Source of the DNA: Planctomycetia bacterium
GTDB lineage: Bacteria > Planctomycetota > Planctomycetia > Gemmatales > Gemmataceae
Assembly (NCBI GenBank): GCA_005773755.1
Contig: SXHE01000757.1
Span: forward strand, 1 to 11,541
DNA length: 11,541 bases
Direction of reading: 5' to 3'
Below, in pieces: positions 1 to 6,763 of this stretch. Position 1 is the first letter of the stretch; each line of letters opens with the position of its first letter. A program made the translations under genes and the position numbers. The notes below the pieces were generated by a model, which was not told the origin of the DNA, made no database searches, and worked only from the letters and a program-made list of their open reading frames with translations.

Positions 1-1379
1 ACGCCGAGCGTGCGGTCGCGGAGTTCGCTCCCCATGAACTGGCTGCGATCTTCCCAACGGGCTTCGCGCACGAACCGGTCCTTCACCCGCACGCGGTGGC
101 TCAGGCCCAACATCCAACCGAGCGTGGCCTCCGCGACCGGCCGGTCCACCGCGCCCGCGGTGATGAACAGCAGCACGTCGGCCGCGGTACAGGCCGCGAC
201 GTCCACGCTGTCGTATCCGACGCCGAACCGCCCGACCGCGAGCAGGTCGTTCGCGCTCGCCAGGCTCGCGGCGGTCACGCGCGGCGTCAGCACGATGACG
301 CCGTTAACGCCCGTGAGCTGGTCCGCGCCGATCTCCGGGCGGTGGTCGCGGAAGTAGTCGAACGGCACCCGCGCGTTACGAAGCAGGTCGAGGCCGATGT
401 CGTCGTACCGCGGCTTGCCGTCGGTGGAGAAGTCGCCGGTGAGCGCGACGCGAAACGGCTTCCGCTTCCCTGGGACCGCGGGCGTCCCGCCCGCTGCTGT
501 ACTCGCGATTGAGTTCTGCGGGTTCTCGGTTCGCAACACTGCACACTCAGCAGCGGTCGGGACGCCCGCGGTCCCAGGTGCAGGCAAAGACAGGTCCGCA
601 CTCATCACCCGATCGCGGCCGACGCCCGCGAGCGCCGCGCGCAGCGACCGCAGGAGCAACCCCGCGTCGAAGCCCAGGCCGATCGCGCGGAAGCCCTGCG
701 CCAATCGCTCCTGCACGTTGGCGTCGCTCGTCGCGACCACGCCGCAGTGCTTCCCCGCGGCGCGGAGCACGTCCTTCGCGCGCAGGATCGCGTCGCCCAC
801 GCCCGGCCCTTCCCACTGTCCGCGGAAGCCGGCCGACGCGGAGTAGTCAGCCGGGCCGAACCAGAACAGATCGACGCCCGGCACCGCGGCCAGCGCGGCC
901 ACGTTCGCGCCGCCGGTCACGGTCTCGATGATGGGCACGACGAAGACGTTGTCGTTCGCGACAGCCGCGTGTTCGGCCAGCGCCTGCCCCCAACCGGTCG
1001 CGCGCTCCGCGCCGATCCCCCGCGCGCCATCCGTTGGGTAGCACGCGAATCGTACCGCCTGTGCCAGTTGCTCGGCGGTCTCGACCCATGGGATGACAAC
1101 GCCGTCCGCGCCGAGGTCGAGGGCGCGCTTGATCGCGCCGCCGTTCAGTTCCGCGAGCCGCACGAGGGCGACCGTTTCGCTCCGCACCGTCGCACGGACG
1201 TGTTCGGCGATTTCCTTCCAGTCGAGGTGCCCGTGCTCCGCGTCGATCACGACCCAATCGAGGCCGAGTGCGACGGCCATTTCGGTGATCGCCGGGCTTT
1301 CGAGCGACACCCACAGCCCGAACGTGGTCCGGTCGCTTGCGAGCGCGCGCCGGAGTGCCTGACAAGCCGCGGGTTTCAT
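1..1379 (-). CDS. HpcH/HpaI-type aldolase fused to D-isomer-specific 2-hydroxyacid dehydrogenase (3' end outside the window)
   Basis: One frame stays open for 459 codons, from ATG at 1379 to the window edge. Residues 1-258 form a complete class II pyruvate aldolase (HpcH/HpaI family, about 250 aa), which cleaves or forms 2-keto-acid aldols with a divalent metal. The family residues are visible: the H49 base in DAEHG, R74 in ALVRL, metal ligand E152 in PIIET, and D178 in FGPADYSAS. Residues 259-309 are a linker that contains the inverted repeat at 469-578. From about residue 310 a D-2-hydroxyacid dehydrogenase begins (RVALTGDF, then RFGVGYDSVD at 384-393 and VAEATLGWMLGLSH at 415-428). It is cut just before the expected NAD-binding glycine loop. 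I chose ATG 1379 because the protein then starts like the family; no good Shine-Dalgarno sequence precedes it, and the frame stays open about 50 codons further upstream without an ATG. The pairing suggests linked aldol and 2-hydroxyacid/2-keto-acid chemistry. Substrates are unknown. An in-frame ATG at 605 could start a separate dehydrogenase. Confidence 0.85.
   Translation of the reverse strand, partial: MKPAACQALRRALASDRTTFGLWVSLESPAITEMAVALGLDWVVIDAEHGHLDWKEIAEHVRATVRSETVALVRLAELNGGAIKRALDLGADGVVIPWVETAEQLAQAVRFACYPTDGARGIGAERATGWGQALAEHAAVANDNVFVVPIIETVTGGANVAALAAVPGVDLFWFGPADYSASAGFRGQWEGPGVGDAILRAKDVLRAAGKHCGVVATSDANVQERLAQGFRAIGLGFDAGLLLRSLRAALAGVGRDRVMSADLSLPAPGTAGVPTAAECAVLRTENPQNSIASTAAGGTPAVPGKRKPFRVALTGDFSTDGKPRYDDIGLDLLRNARVPFDYFRDHRPEIGADQLTGVNGVIVLTPRVTAASLASANDLLAVGRFGVGYDSVDVAACTAADVLLFITAGAVDRPVAEATLGWMLGLSHRVRVKDRFVREARWEDRSQFMGSELRDRTLG
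469..578. repeat. 110-bp palindromic repeat element translated inside the fusion gene
   Basis: Two 31-bp arms (469-499 and 548-578) are reverse complements with one mismatch, separated by 48 bp. Each arm contains the core TGGGACCGCGGGCGTCCC, which is itself partly self-complementary. The element lies wholly within the minus-strand aldolase-dehydrogenase frame. There it encodes a Gly/Ala/Pro/Thr-rich linker (PGTAGVPTAA, then TAAGGTPAVPG) without a stop. From memory, similar GTAGVPPA-encoding palindromes are scattered through planctomycete genomes, so I read this as a dispersed REP-like element. Confidence 0.8.
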
Positions 1380-1566
1380 GGTGTCGGTCTGGGTGTAGAG
1401 CGGAGCCGGGAGAGTGTGATAGCCGCAACCGGTGTGCCAAGCAAGCGGCTTGTGGTCGACCCAGTCGGTATCCGCGCGGAACGCCGGCCGCGAGGGTGTC
1501 CACTTTCCGCATCCGTTGCTATCATTTCTGTCTGACCCGCGCACACCACCCCACGAGGGCGAACAC

Positions 1567-1737
1567 ATGGCGAAATCCAAAGAAGCTCGCAGCACCATCA
1601 AGCTGAAGAGCGAAGCCAGCGATCACTGCTACTTCACCCAGAAGAACCGCAACAACACCAAGGAGCGCATCTCGCTCCGCAAGTTCGACCCGGTCGTGCG
1701 CCGGCACGTCATGTACAAGGAAGCCAGCAAGGTGTAA
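1567..1737 (+). CDS. rpmG: 50S ribosomal protein bL33
   Basis: This encodes a 56-residue basic protein with the bL33 signature, including KFDPVVRRHVMYKEASKV at the C-terminus and a FTQKNRNN segment near the middle. bL33 binds 23S rRNA in the large subunit near the E site. It has only one cysteine (C21), not two CXXC pairs, so it is the zinc-free (C-minus) type that does not depend on zinc. The start is supported by GAGGG at 1555-1559, seven bases ahead of the ATG. The gene is a single-cistron unit, transcribed away from the aldolase-dehydrogenase gene and closed by a strong terminator at 1770-1803. Confidence 0.97.
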   Translation: MAKSKEARSTIKLKSEASDHCYFTQKNRNNTKERISLRKFDPVVRRHVMYKEASKV

Positions 1738-1769
1738 TCCGCGTCGCGCGTGAGCCGAACGCTAACAGG

Positions 1770-1803
1770 AACCCAGGCCGCAAGGCTTGGGTTTCTTGCT
1801 TTT
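1770..1803 (+). terminator. Intrinsic terminator of rpmG
   Basis: A 10-bp stem (AACCCAGGCC at 1770-1779 with GGCTTGGGTT at 1784-1793, one G-T wobble) is closed by a GCAA tetraloop. A T-rich tail (TTTCTTGCTTTT) follows. It lies 32 bases after the rpmG stop and separates rpmG from the aro cluster. Confidence 0.9.
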
Positions 1804-1908
1804 CCTGCCGGTACGCGCTCACGCGCGAAAGCGTTTCGCTGTAACCTGTTGTGTGTTCCCTTTCGGATTTCGACTTTCTGATTTCGTGCTTTCCCCGAAG
1901 GGGGCGTT

Positions 1909-3471
1909 ATGTCGTCGGACCGGGTTCTCGTTGTGATCGGCCGGACGCGCCACAAGATGGTGGTGGCCGAACTCGCGGAGGCGATCAAGCGCGGCGCGAA
2001 GTTCGTCGAGTTGCGGCTCGACTTCCTCGCCAAAGCCGTCGACTTCAAGCGGCTCTCGCCCCTGAAGCAGTGTCCGTGGGTTGCGACCCTGCGCCGCCCG
2101 GCCGACGGCGGCCGGTACAACGGCACCGAGCAAGAGCGGATGATGATCCTGCGCCAGGCCATCGTGTCCGGCGCGTTCGAGTGGGTCGATCTGGAAACAG
2201 ACATCGCCGGTTCGGTCCCGCGGTTCGGTCCCGTCAAGCGCATCGTCAGCTACCACAACACCGCCGAGACGCCACAGAACCTCGACGACATCTACGCGAA
2301 CATGCTCAAGCAGGACGCGGACGTGTACAAGATCGCGGTCGCGGCGCAGTCGGCCGACGACGTGGCCCGCGTGCTTCACCTGCAGCGCACAGCGCCCAAG
2401 CCGACGGTCGCGTTCTGCATGGGCGACATCGGCCAGCCGACCCGGTTCCTGGCGCTGAAGTTCGGCGCGCCGTGGGTCTACGCCGCGTTCAACAAGGAGC
2501 GCGGGATCGCCCCGGGCCTGCCCAGTTTCGACGAGCTACGCACCACTTACAACGTGCGGAGCATCACCGCGAACACGAAGGTGTACGGGGTGCTGGGCGA
2601 CCCGGTCGGGCACAGCCTCAGCCCGCTCGTTCACAACCACATGTACAAGAAGCTGGGCGTGGACGCGCTGTACCTGCCGTTCCGCGTCCCGCGCGGGCAA
2701 CTGCCGCAGGCGCTGGAGGCGTACGAGCAACTCCCGGTGAGCGGGTACAGTGTGACCATCCCGCACAAAGAGGCCGCGGCCGGCCTCGCGCGGGAGAGCG
2801 AGCCGAACGTGCAGGTGACCGGATCCGCGAACACTCTCGTGCGCCGCGACGACGGCAAGTTCAGCGCCGCGAACACCGACTTTGCGGCGACGACGGACTC
2901 GCTCAGGGCGCACCTCGCGGAGCGCGCGAAGGACGGCCCCGCCGTTCAGCTCAGTCAGCTCTCCGTCTTGATCCTCGGGGCCGGGGGCGTCGCCCGTTCG
3001 TTCGCCTACGCGCTGCACCGCGAGGGCGCACAGATCACCATCACCAGCCGCACCTACGAGCGCGCGCAGAAGCTCGCGGAGGACGTGAAGTGCAAGGCCG
3101 TGGACTGGCACGCCCGGCACAACGTCTCCTTCGACGTGCTGGTGAACTGCACGCCAGTCGGGATGCACCCCAACGTGGACGAGGCCCCCTGTCACTTCAG
3201 CATCCTGAAGCCGGGTACGACGGTGTTCGACACCATCTACACCCCCGAGACGACGCTCCTGATCCGCGAAGCACGATCGCGCGGCGCGGACACTATCACC
3301 GGCGTGGACATGTTCGTACGCCAGGCCGCGCGCCAGATCGAGCTGTTCACCGGCCTGACGCCGGACATCGAGGCCATGCGCCAGATCGTCCGCAAGGCAC
3401 TCTCCCCGCTGACCAAGGCGTTCGAGGAGGATCGCGGAACCGCGGAGCCGACCCCGACCGAACAGCCGTGA
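1909..3471 (+). CDS. aroDE: Bifunctional 3-dehydroquinate dehydratase (type I) / shikimate 5-dehydrogenase
   Basis: This 520-residue fusion catalyses steps three and four of the shikimate pathway, from 3-dehydroquinate through 3-dehydroshikimate to shikimate. Residues 1-215 are a type I dehydroquinase: ELRLD at 34-38, catalytic H116 in SYHN, and the Schiff-base lysine K141 in VYKIAV. Residues 224-500 are shikimate dehydrogenase. The shikimate site is GDPVGHSLSP (230-239), the catalytic pair is K287 (TIPHKE) and D324 (NTDF), the NADP loop is GAGGVA (357-362), then come NCTPVGMHP (413-421) and GVDMFVRQAARQ (465-476). Both halves keep their catalytic residues. The final 20 residues are an acidic and proline-rich tail. 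An AAGGGGG Shine-Dalgarno lies four bases before the ATG and overlaps a short CCCC-GAA-GGGG hairpin that might partly hide it. It is the first gene of a cluster that also carries aroK. The AroD-AroE order matches the plant enzyme. Confidence 0.96.
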   Translation: MSSDRVLVVIGRTRHKMVVAELAEAIKRGAKFVELRLDFLAKAVDFKRLSPLKQCPWVATLRRPADGGRYNGTEQERMMILRQAIVSGAFEWVDLETDIAGSVPRFGPVKRIVSYHNTAETPQNLDDIYANMLKQDADVYKIAVAAQSADDVARVLHLQRTAPKPTVAFCMGDIGQPTRFLALKFGAPWVYAAFNKERGIAPGLPSFDELRTTYNVRSITANTKVYGVLGDPVGHSLSPLVHNHMYKKLGVDALYLPFRVPRGQLPQALEAYEQLPVSGYSVTIPHKEAAAGLARESEPNVQVTGSANTLVRRDDGKFSAANTDFAATTDSLRAHLAERAKDGPAVQLSQLSVLILGAGGVARSFAYALHREGAQITITSRTYERAQKLAEDVKCKAVDWHARHNVSFDVLVNCTPVGMHPNVDEAPCHFSILKPGTTVFDTIYTPETTLLIREARSRGADTITGVDMFVRQAARQIELFTGLTPDIEAMRQIVRKALSPLTKAFEEDRGTAEPTPTEQP

Positions 3472-3519
3472 CGCGGGCCGCGGTCGCGCGCTCAGGGGGC
3501 AGATGCGCCGGGAGAGTAC

Positions 3520-3526
3520 GGGAGGG
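3520..3526 (+). promoter_or_regulatory. Ribosome binding site that favours the 3530 start
   Basis: GGGAGGG sits three bases before ATG 3530, with its GGAG core five bases away, and supports that start for the methyltransferase. The in-frame ATG at 3503 also has an AGGGGG nearby, so a product nine residues longer cannot be excluded. Confidence 0.6.
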
Positions 3527-3529
3527 CAT

Positions 3530-4351
3530 ATGGGTTTGTTCGATTCGCTCTGTCGCCGGTATCAGTCGCTGTTCGCGCACGCTCACCCCGAAGAGGCCAA
3601 ACTGGTCGAGCTTCATTCGATCGGACAGGCCGAGTCGTTCCTGGCCGCGTACTTCGCCCACGAGTACCGAAAGGGCGCGGACGCCGTCGCGCGGTTCGCG
3701 TCCCTCTCCTCTGAGTGGCAGGGCGGTCGGGCGCTCGATTTCGGGTGTGGCGCGGGCGGGCTGACGTACCGCATCGCGGAGCACTGTCGCGAAGTGGTCG
3801 GGATCGACATCGAGCAGTACAAACTGGACTTCACGGCGGCCCAGGGCGAGCGGCTGAACGTGTCGAACGCCCGCTTCGTGTGCTCCGCGAGCGAGACACT
3901 GCCGTTCGCGGATGCGTCCTTCGACTGCATCTTTTGCATCGACGTGATCGAGCACCTGTCCACGCCGGAGCGATTCGTCGCGGAGTTCCTGCGGGTGCTC
4001 CGTCCGGGCGGGCAACTGCTGTTGAGCTTCGGCCCCCCGTGGGGACACGCTCACGGAAAGCACATGTGGGCGAAGCTGCCCGGCTGGTGGACGCACCTGC
4101 TGTTTCCGCGGCCGGCTGTCATGCGCGCCGCCGGGTTCCCGCCGCAGACGACCTGGGAAGAGTTGGGCATCCACCGGTTGACCGTCGGGCACTTCGAGCG
4201 CGTGATGCGCCGGAGCAGGTTTCAGCCCGTGTACCGACGACTGCTCATCAACAAACTGGTCGCGCCCCTCCGGTTCGTCCCGCTGGTCCGGGAACTGTTC
4301 ATCGCCGAGGTGATCGGCGTGTACCGGAAGCCGACAAAGGGGATCGCGTGA
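3530..4351 (+). CDS. Class I SAM-dependent methyltransferase, substrate unknown
   Basis: The 273-residue protein has a Rossmann-type methyltransferase domain of the Methyltransf_11 kind. Motif I is LDFGCGAGG (69-77), the acidic ribose-binding residue is D93 in VVGIDIE, the post-II acidic stretch is FDCIFCIDVIEH (131-142), and LRPGG is at 157-161. After the core, residues 165-273 hold an aromatic- and His-rich segment (PPWGHAHGKHMW) and a basic tail, which probably form a substrate-specific cap. I see no signal peptide or membrane segment, so it is likely cytoplasmic. It follows aroDE by 58 bases. Its stop overlaps the GTG start of aroK (GTGA), so the two are probably translated together. That position suggests co-expression with aromatic biosynthesis but does not identify the substrate. 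Small-molecule, lipid or quinone methylation are all possible. Confidence 0.85.
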   Translation: MGLFDSLCRRYQSLFAHAHPEEAKLVELHSIGQAESFLAAYFAHEYRKGADAVARFASLSSEWQGGRALDFGCGAGGLTYRIAEHCREVVGIDIEQYKLDFTAAQGERLNVSNARFVCSASETLPFADASFDCIFCIDVIEHLSTPERFVAEFLRVLRPGGQLLLSFGPPWGHAHGKHMWAKLPGWWTHLLFPRPAVMRAAGFPPQTTWEELGIHRLTVGHFERVMRRSRFQPVYRRLLINKLVAPLRFVPLVRELFIAEVIGVYRKPTKGIA

Positions 4352-4887
4352 GCGGCACCACATCGCGGGCCGGTGTCGTCACCCTCATCGGCTACCGCTG
4401 CACCGGGAAGACCACGGTGGGCCGGCTGCTCGCCGCGCGCCTCGGCTGGGACTTCGCCGACGTGGACGACCGCGTCGAGGCCGGCGCGGGCAAGACCGTG
4501 GCCGACATCTTCGCCACCGAGGGCGAAGCCGGGTTCCGCGACCGCGAGTCTGCCGCGCTCGCGGAATTGTGTGCGCGAGAGCGGTGCGTGATCGCGACCG
4601 GCGGCGGCGCGGTGATGCGCGACGCGAACCGGCGGCACATCAAGGCCCGCGCGTTCGTGGTGTGGCTCACGGCCACACCCGATACGCTCTGGGCGCGCAT
4701 CCAAGCCGATCCCACCACCGCGGCGCGCCGCCCGAACCTCACCGCCAGCGGCGGCGAGGCCGAAGTGCGGGCGCTGGTCGCGGCGCGCGAACCGGTGTAC
4801 CGCGCGCTCGCCGATTTCACCGTCGCCGGCGATGCTCTGTCGCCGGAAGCGGTCGCGGACGCTATTCTGGCGGCATGGACTGGGTAA
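4348..4887 (+). CDS. aroK: Shikimate kinase
   Basis: The 179-residue protein phosphorylates shikimate at the 3-hydroxyl using ATP, the step right after the AroE reaction encoded two genes upstream. Walker A is GYRCTGKTT (15-23). Shikimate contacts are expected from D40/D41 in DVDDR, R64 in FRDRE and the glycine loop of ATGGGAV. The lid arginine is in ARRPNL, and AREPVYRALAD near the C-terminus carries the conserved nucleotide-side arginine. Length is normal for AroK. The GTG start overlaps the methyltransferase stop by four bases, and the 3' end overlaps pilD by 13 bases, so the three genes look translationally coupled. Earlier in-frame starts would lie deep inside the methyltransferase gene and are unlikely. 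Confidence 0.95.
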   Translation: MSGTTSRAGVVTLIGYRCTGKTTVGRLLAARLGWDFADVDDRVEAGAGKTVADIFATEGEAGFRDRESAALAELCARERCVIATGGGAVMRDANRRHIKARAFVVWLTATPDTLWARIQADPTTAARRPNLTASGGEAEVRALVAAREPVYRALADFTVAGDALSPEAVADAILAAWTG

Positions 4888-6047
4888 CCCAAAACCTGCC
4901 GCTCATCGTCTGGTGCGTGTTCATCCTCGCCCTCGGGCTGATGGTCGGCTCGTTCATCAACGTCTTGGTCGCGCGCCTCCCGTACGAGAAGAGCATCGTC
5001 TGGCCCTCGTCGCGGTGCTTCAACTGCTACCGCCCGGTCCGCATGTTGGACAACGTCCCGGTCCTCGGGTTCCTGCGCCTGGGCGGGAAGTGCCGCAACT
5101 GCGCGGCCCCTTTCTCCGCGCGCTACATGTGGGTCGAACTGGGCACCGGCCTCGCGTTCCTCGCGCTGTTCTTGGCCGAGGTGGTGTTCGACCGGTTCGC
5201 GCTCCCCGGCGTGAAGTTCAACTTCCGCGGCTATCAGGGCGCGACGCCCTCCGTCGCCGCGCTGGGGCTGTTCGTCTACCACGCGGTCTTCCTGTCCGCG
5301 CTCATCGCCGCCGCGGTGGTCGATCTTGAGCACCGCGTCATCCCGACGCAGATCACTTACCCGGCGCTCGTCGTCGGCATCATCGGCGGCGTGTTGATGC
5401 CGTGGCCGTGGCCGCACCCGGCGGGCGCGGCCGGCGCGATCCCACAGGGCATCCCCTGGTTCCTCCCGCAGGCCGCGGGCACGATCCCGCAGGGCGCGCA
5501 GCCGTGGCCGTTTTGGGGGCCGACGTTCGAGTTCGCCCCGGCCGGCAGTTGGAAGATGGGGCTAATGAACTCGCTGTTGGGCGCACTGGTCGGGTCGCTG
5601 GTCGTGCGCGCGACCAAGTGGCTGTTCGAGACCGGGTTCGGCCGCGAGGCGCTCGGCCTGGGCGACGCCGACCTCTTGATGATGTCCGGGGCGTTCCTCG
5701 GCTGGCAGATTCCGGTGATGGCGCTGTTCGTCGGCTCGTTCGTGTCGCTGCTCCTGAAGGTGCTGGAACTGGCTTTCGGCGCGAAGGACGCACCAGCCCC
5801 GACCGGGCCGCTGGGCACACCGGTCGGCGGACCACCCGAAGCGCGCGAACTCCCCTTCGGCCCCGGTCTCGCCATCGGCGTCGTCATCACTTGGTTCTCG
5901 TGGCCGTGGCTCGGACCGCGGTTGCAGTTCCCGTTCTACGACGAGACCGCGCTGGGCATCTTCGTCACGCTTATGGGCGTCGGTCTACTGGCCGCGGCCC
6001 TGCTGCTGCGCCGCCCGGCCGAAAGCGAACCCGTCGCGGCGAAGTAG
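4875..6047 (+). CDS. pilD: Prepilin peptidase / N-methyltransferase (A24 family), with two proline/glycine-rich insertions
   Basis: This is a 390-residue inner-membrane aspartic protease that cleaves type IV prepilins and type II secretion pseudopilins and, in this family, N-methylates the new N-terminus. The N-terminal domain has GSFINVLVARLP (25-36) and two zinc-type CXXC pairs, C48/C51 and C73/C76. Catalytic aspartates are D150 (VVDLEHRVIP) and D264 (GLGDAD). Hydrophobic helices lie around 8-30, 88-105, 128-150, 160-176, 228-246, 266-300, 329-346 and 358-378. It is longer than usual PilD proteins (about 260-290 aa). Residues 176-225 are a Pro/Gly/Trp insert with IPQG repeated at 189-192 and 204-207, and residues 302-326 are a second Ala/Pro/Gly loop. 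The ATG lies inside the end of aroK. No pilin genes are in view. Confidence 0.93.
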   Translation: MDWVTQNLPLIVWCVFILALGLMVGSFINVLVARLPYEKSIVWPSSRCFNCYRPVRMLDNVPVLGFLRLGGKCRNCAAPFSARYMWVELGTGLAFLALFLAEVVFDRFALPGVKFNFRGYQGATPSVAALGLFVYHAVFLSALIAAAVVDLEHRVIPTQITYPALVVGIIGGVLMPWPWPHPAGAAGAIPQGIPWFLPQAAGTIPQGAQPWPFWGPTFEFAPAGSWKMGLMNSLLGALVGSLVVRATKWLFETGFGREALGLGDADLLMMSGAFLGWQIPVMALFVGSFVSLLLKVLELAFGAKDAPAPTGPLGTPVGGPPEARELPFGPGLAIGVVITWFSWPWLGPRLQFPFYDETALGIFVTLMGVGLLAAALLLRRPAESEPVAAK

Positions 6048-6049
6048 CC

Positions 6050-6123
6050 GGCGACCCCCGCCCGCAAGGGCGGGGTTTGGGTTGTGGGCTGCGCCACTCC
6101 CGCCCTTGCGGGCGGGGTTCGCC
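6050..6123. repeat. 25-bp inverted repeat with two GC hairpins between pilD and hisH
   Basis: The arms 6050-6074 and 6099-6123 are reverse complements at 24 of 25 positions, with a 24-bp spacer. Each arm is also a small hairpin. The first is CCCCGCCC-GCAA-GGGCGGGG (6056-6075), followed by TTTGGGTT, which resembles an intrinsic terminator for the aro-pilD cluster. The second has the complementary TTGC loop and ends just before the hisH Shine-Dalgarno sequence. The long pairing and the two local hairpins exclude each other, so a regulatory switch is possible; a terminator or REP-like repeat is the simpler reading. Confidence 0.75.
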
Positions 6124-6124
6124 A

Positions 6125-6130
6125 AAGGAG
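6125..6130 (+). promoter_or_regulatory. Ribosome binding site deciding the GTG start of hisH
   Basis: AAGGAG lies six bases before GTG 6137. This is the best Shine-Dalgarno match in the window and supports the GTG start. The next in-frame ATG is ten codons later, within the conserved VDYGMANL motif. Confidence 0.85.
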
Positions 6131-6136
6131 CAATCC

Positions 6137-6751
6137 GTGTCGGAAACGGTGATCGTGGATTACGGGATGGCGAACCTGCGGAGCGTCCAGAAGGCGTTCG
6201 AGCGGGTCGGGCATTCCGCCGTGCTTACCTCGGACCCGAAGCGCGTGGCCGCGGCCGGGAAGGTTGTGCTGCCGGGGGTTGGCGCGTTCCGCGATGCCAT
6301 CGTGCGGCTGCGCGAAACCGGTCTCGACGACATCGTGCGCAAGCACATCGACAGCGGCCGGCCGTTTCTCGGCATCTGCCTCGGAATGCAAATGCTGTTC
6401 GACCGCGACCACGAGGACGGCGTTCACGACGGGCTGGGCGTGTTCGGCGGCGACGTGATCCGCTTCCCCGACGTAGTGGGGCTGAAGGTGCCGCACATGG
6501 GCTGGAACACGCTGCGCCTCGCGCACCCCGCGTGCCCTTTGTTCGCCGGCCTACCGGACGAACCCGCGGTCTACTTCGTCCACTCGTACTTCCCGCAACC
6601 GACCGTCCGCGCCATCGTCGCGGCGGAGGCCGACTACCCCACCCCGTTTTGCGCCGCGATCTGGAAGGACAACGTCTTCGCGACGCAGTTCCACCCCGAA
6701 AAGAGTCAACGCGTCGGCCTCCAAATGCTCCGCAACTTCGCCGCGTTCTGA
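6137..6751 (+). CDS. hisH: Imidazole glycerol phosphate synthase, glutamine amidotransferase subunit
   Basis: The 204-residue class I glutamine amidotransferase releases ammonia from glutamine for HisF, which makes imidazole glycerol phosphate and AICAR in histidine biosynthesis. The N-terminus IVDYGMANLRSV and the oxyanion-strand region LPGVGAFRDA (45-54) are typical. The catalytic triad is complete: C81 in GICLGMQML, and H186 with E188 in QFHPEKS. VPHMGWN (118-124) and YFVHSYF (146-152) are further HisH signatures. Length is normal. hisF and other his genes are not adjacent, so the partner subunit must be encoded elsewhere. The gene follows pilD after 89 bases filled by an inverted repeat, so it may be read through from the aro cluster or have its own promoter, which I could not identify. 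Confidence 0.96.
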   Translation: MSETVIVDYGMANLRSVQKAFERVGHSAVLTSDPKRVAAAGKVVLPGVGAFRDAIVRLRETGLDDIVRKHIDSGRPFLGICLGMQMLFDRDHEDGVHDGLGVFGGDVIRFPDVVGLKVPHMGWNTLRLAHPACPLFAGLPDEPAVYFVHSYFPQPTVRAIVAAEADYPTPFCAAIWKDNVFATQFHPEKSQRVGLQMLRNFAAF

Positions 6752-6763
6752 GTCGAACGTCGT

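Noticed and set aside
547..605. ATG 605 as a separate start of the dehydrogenase
   Set aside because: There is no Shine-Dalgarno sequence, the aldolase frame has no stop before it, and the first 50 residues would be repeat-derived. It remains possible and is noted in the gene entry.
1497..1525. Promoter of rpmG with TATCAT at 1520-1525
   Set aside because: The -10 is acceptable, but the -35 position (TGTCCA) matches only three of six bases, so I did not call it.
747..1535. 262-codon plus-strand open frame opposite the aldolase
   Set aside because: Its product is Arg/His/Asp-rich with no family features, while the opposite strand encodes a clear aldolase with catalytic residues; long antisense frames are expected at this GC.
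1822..1840. Small hairpin GCGAAA-GCG-TTTCGC before aroDE as a regulatory element
   Set aside because: A 6-bp stem with a 3-base loop is common by chance and lies far from the start; no riboswitch features accompany it.
1851..3764. 637-codon plus-strand frame overlapping aroDE
   Set aside because: It is Arg/Ala/Gly-rich out-of-frame sequence; aroDE in another frame explains the region fully.
3347..4363. 338-codon minus-strand frame opposite the methyltransferase
   Set aside because: No motif or start signal, and the plus strand carries an intact methyltransferase.
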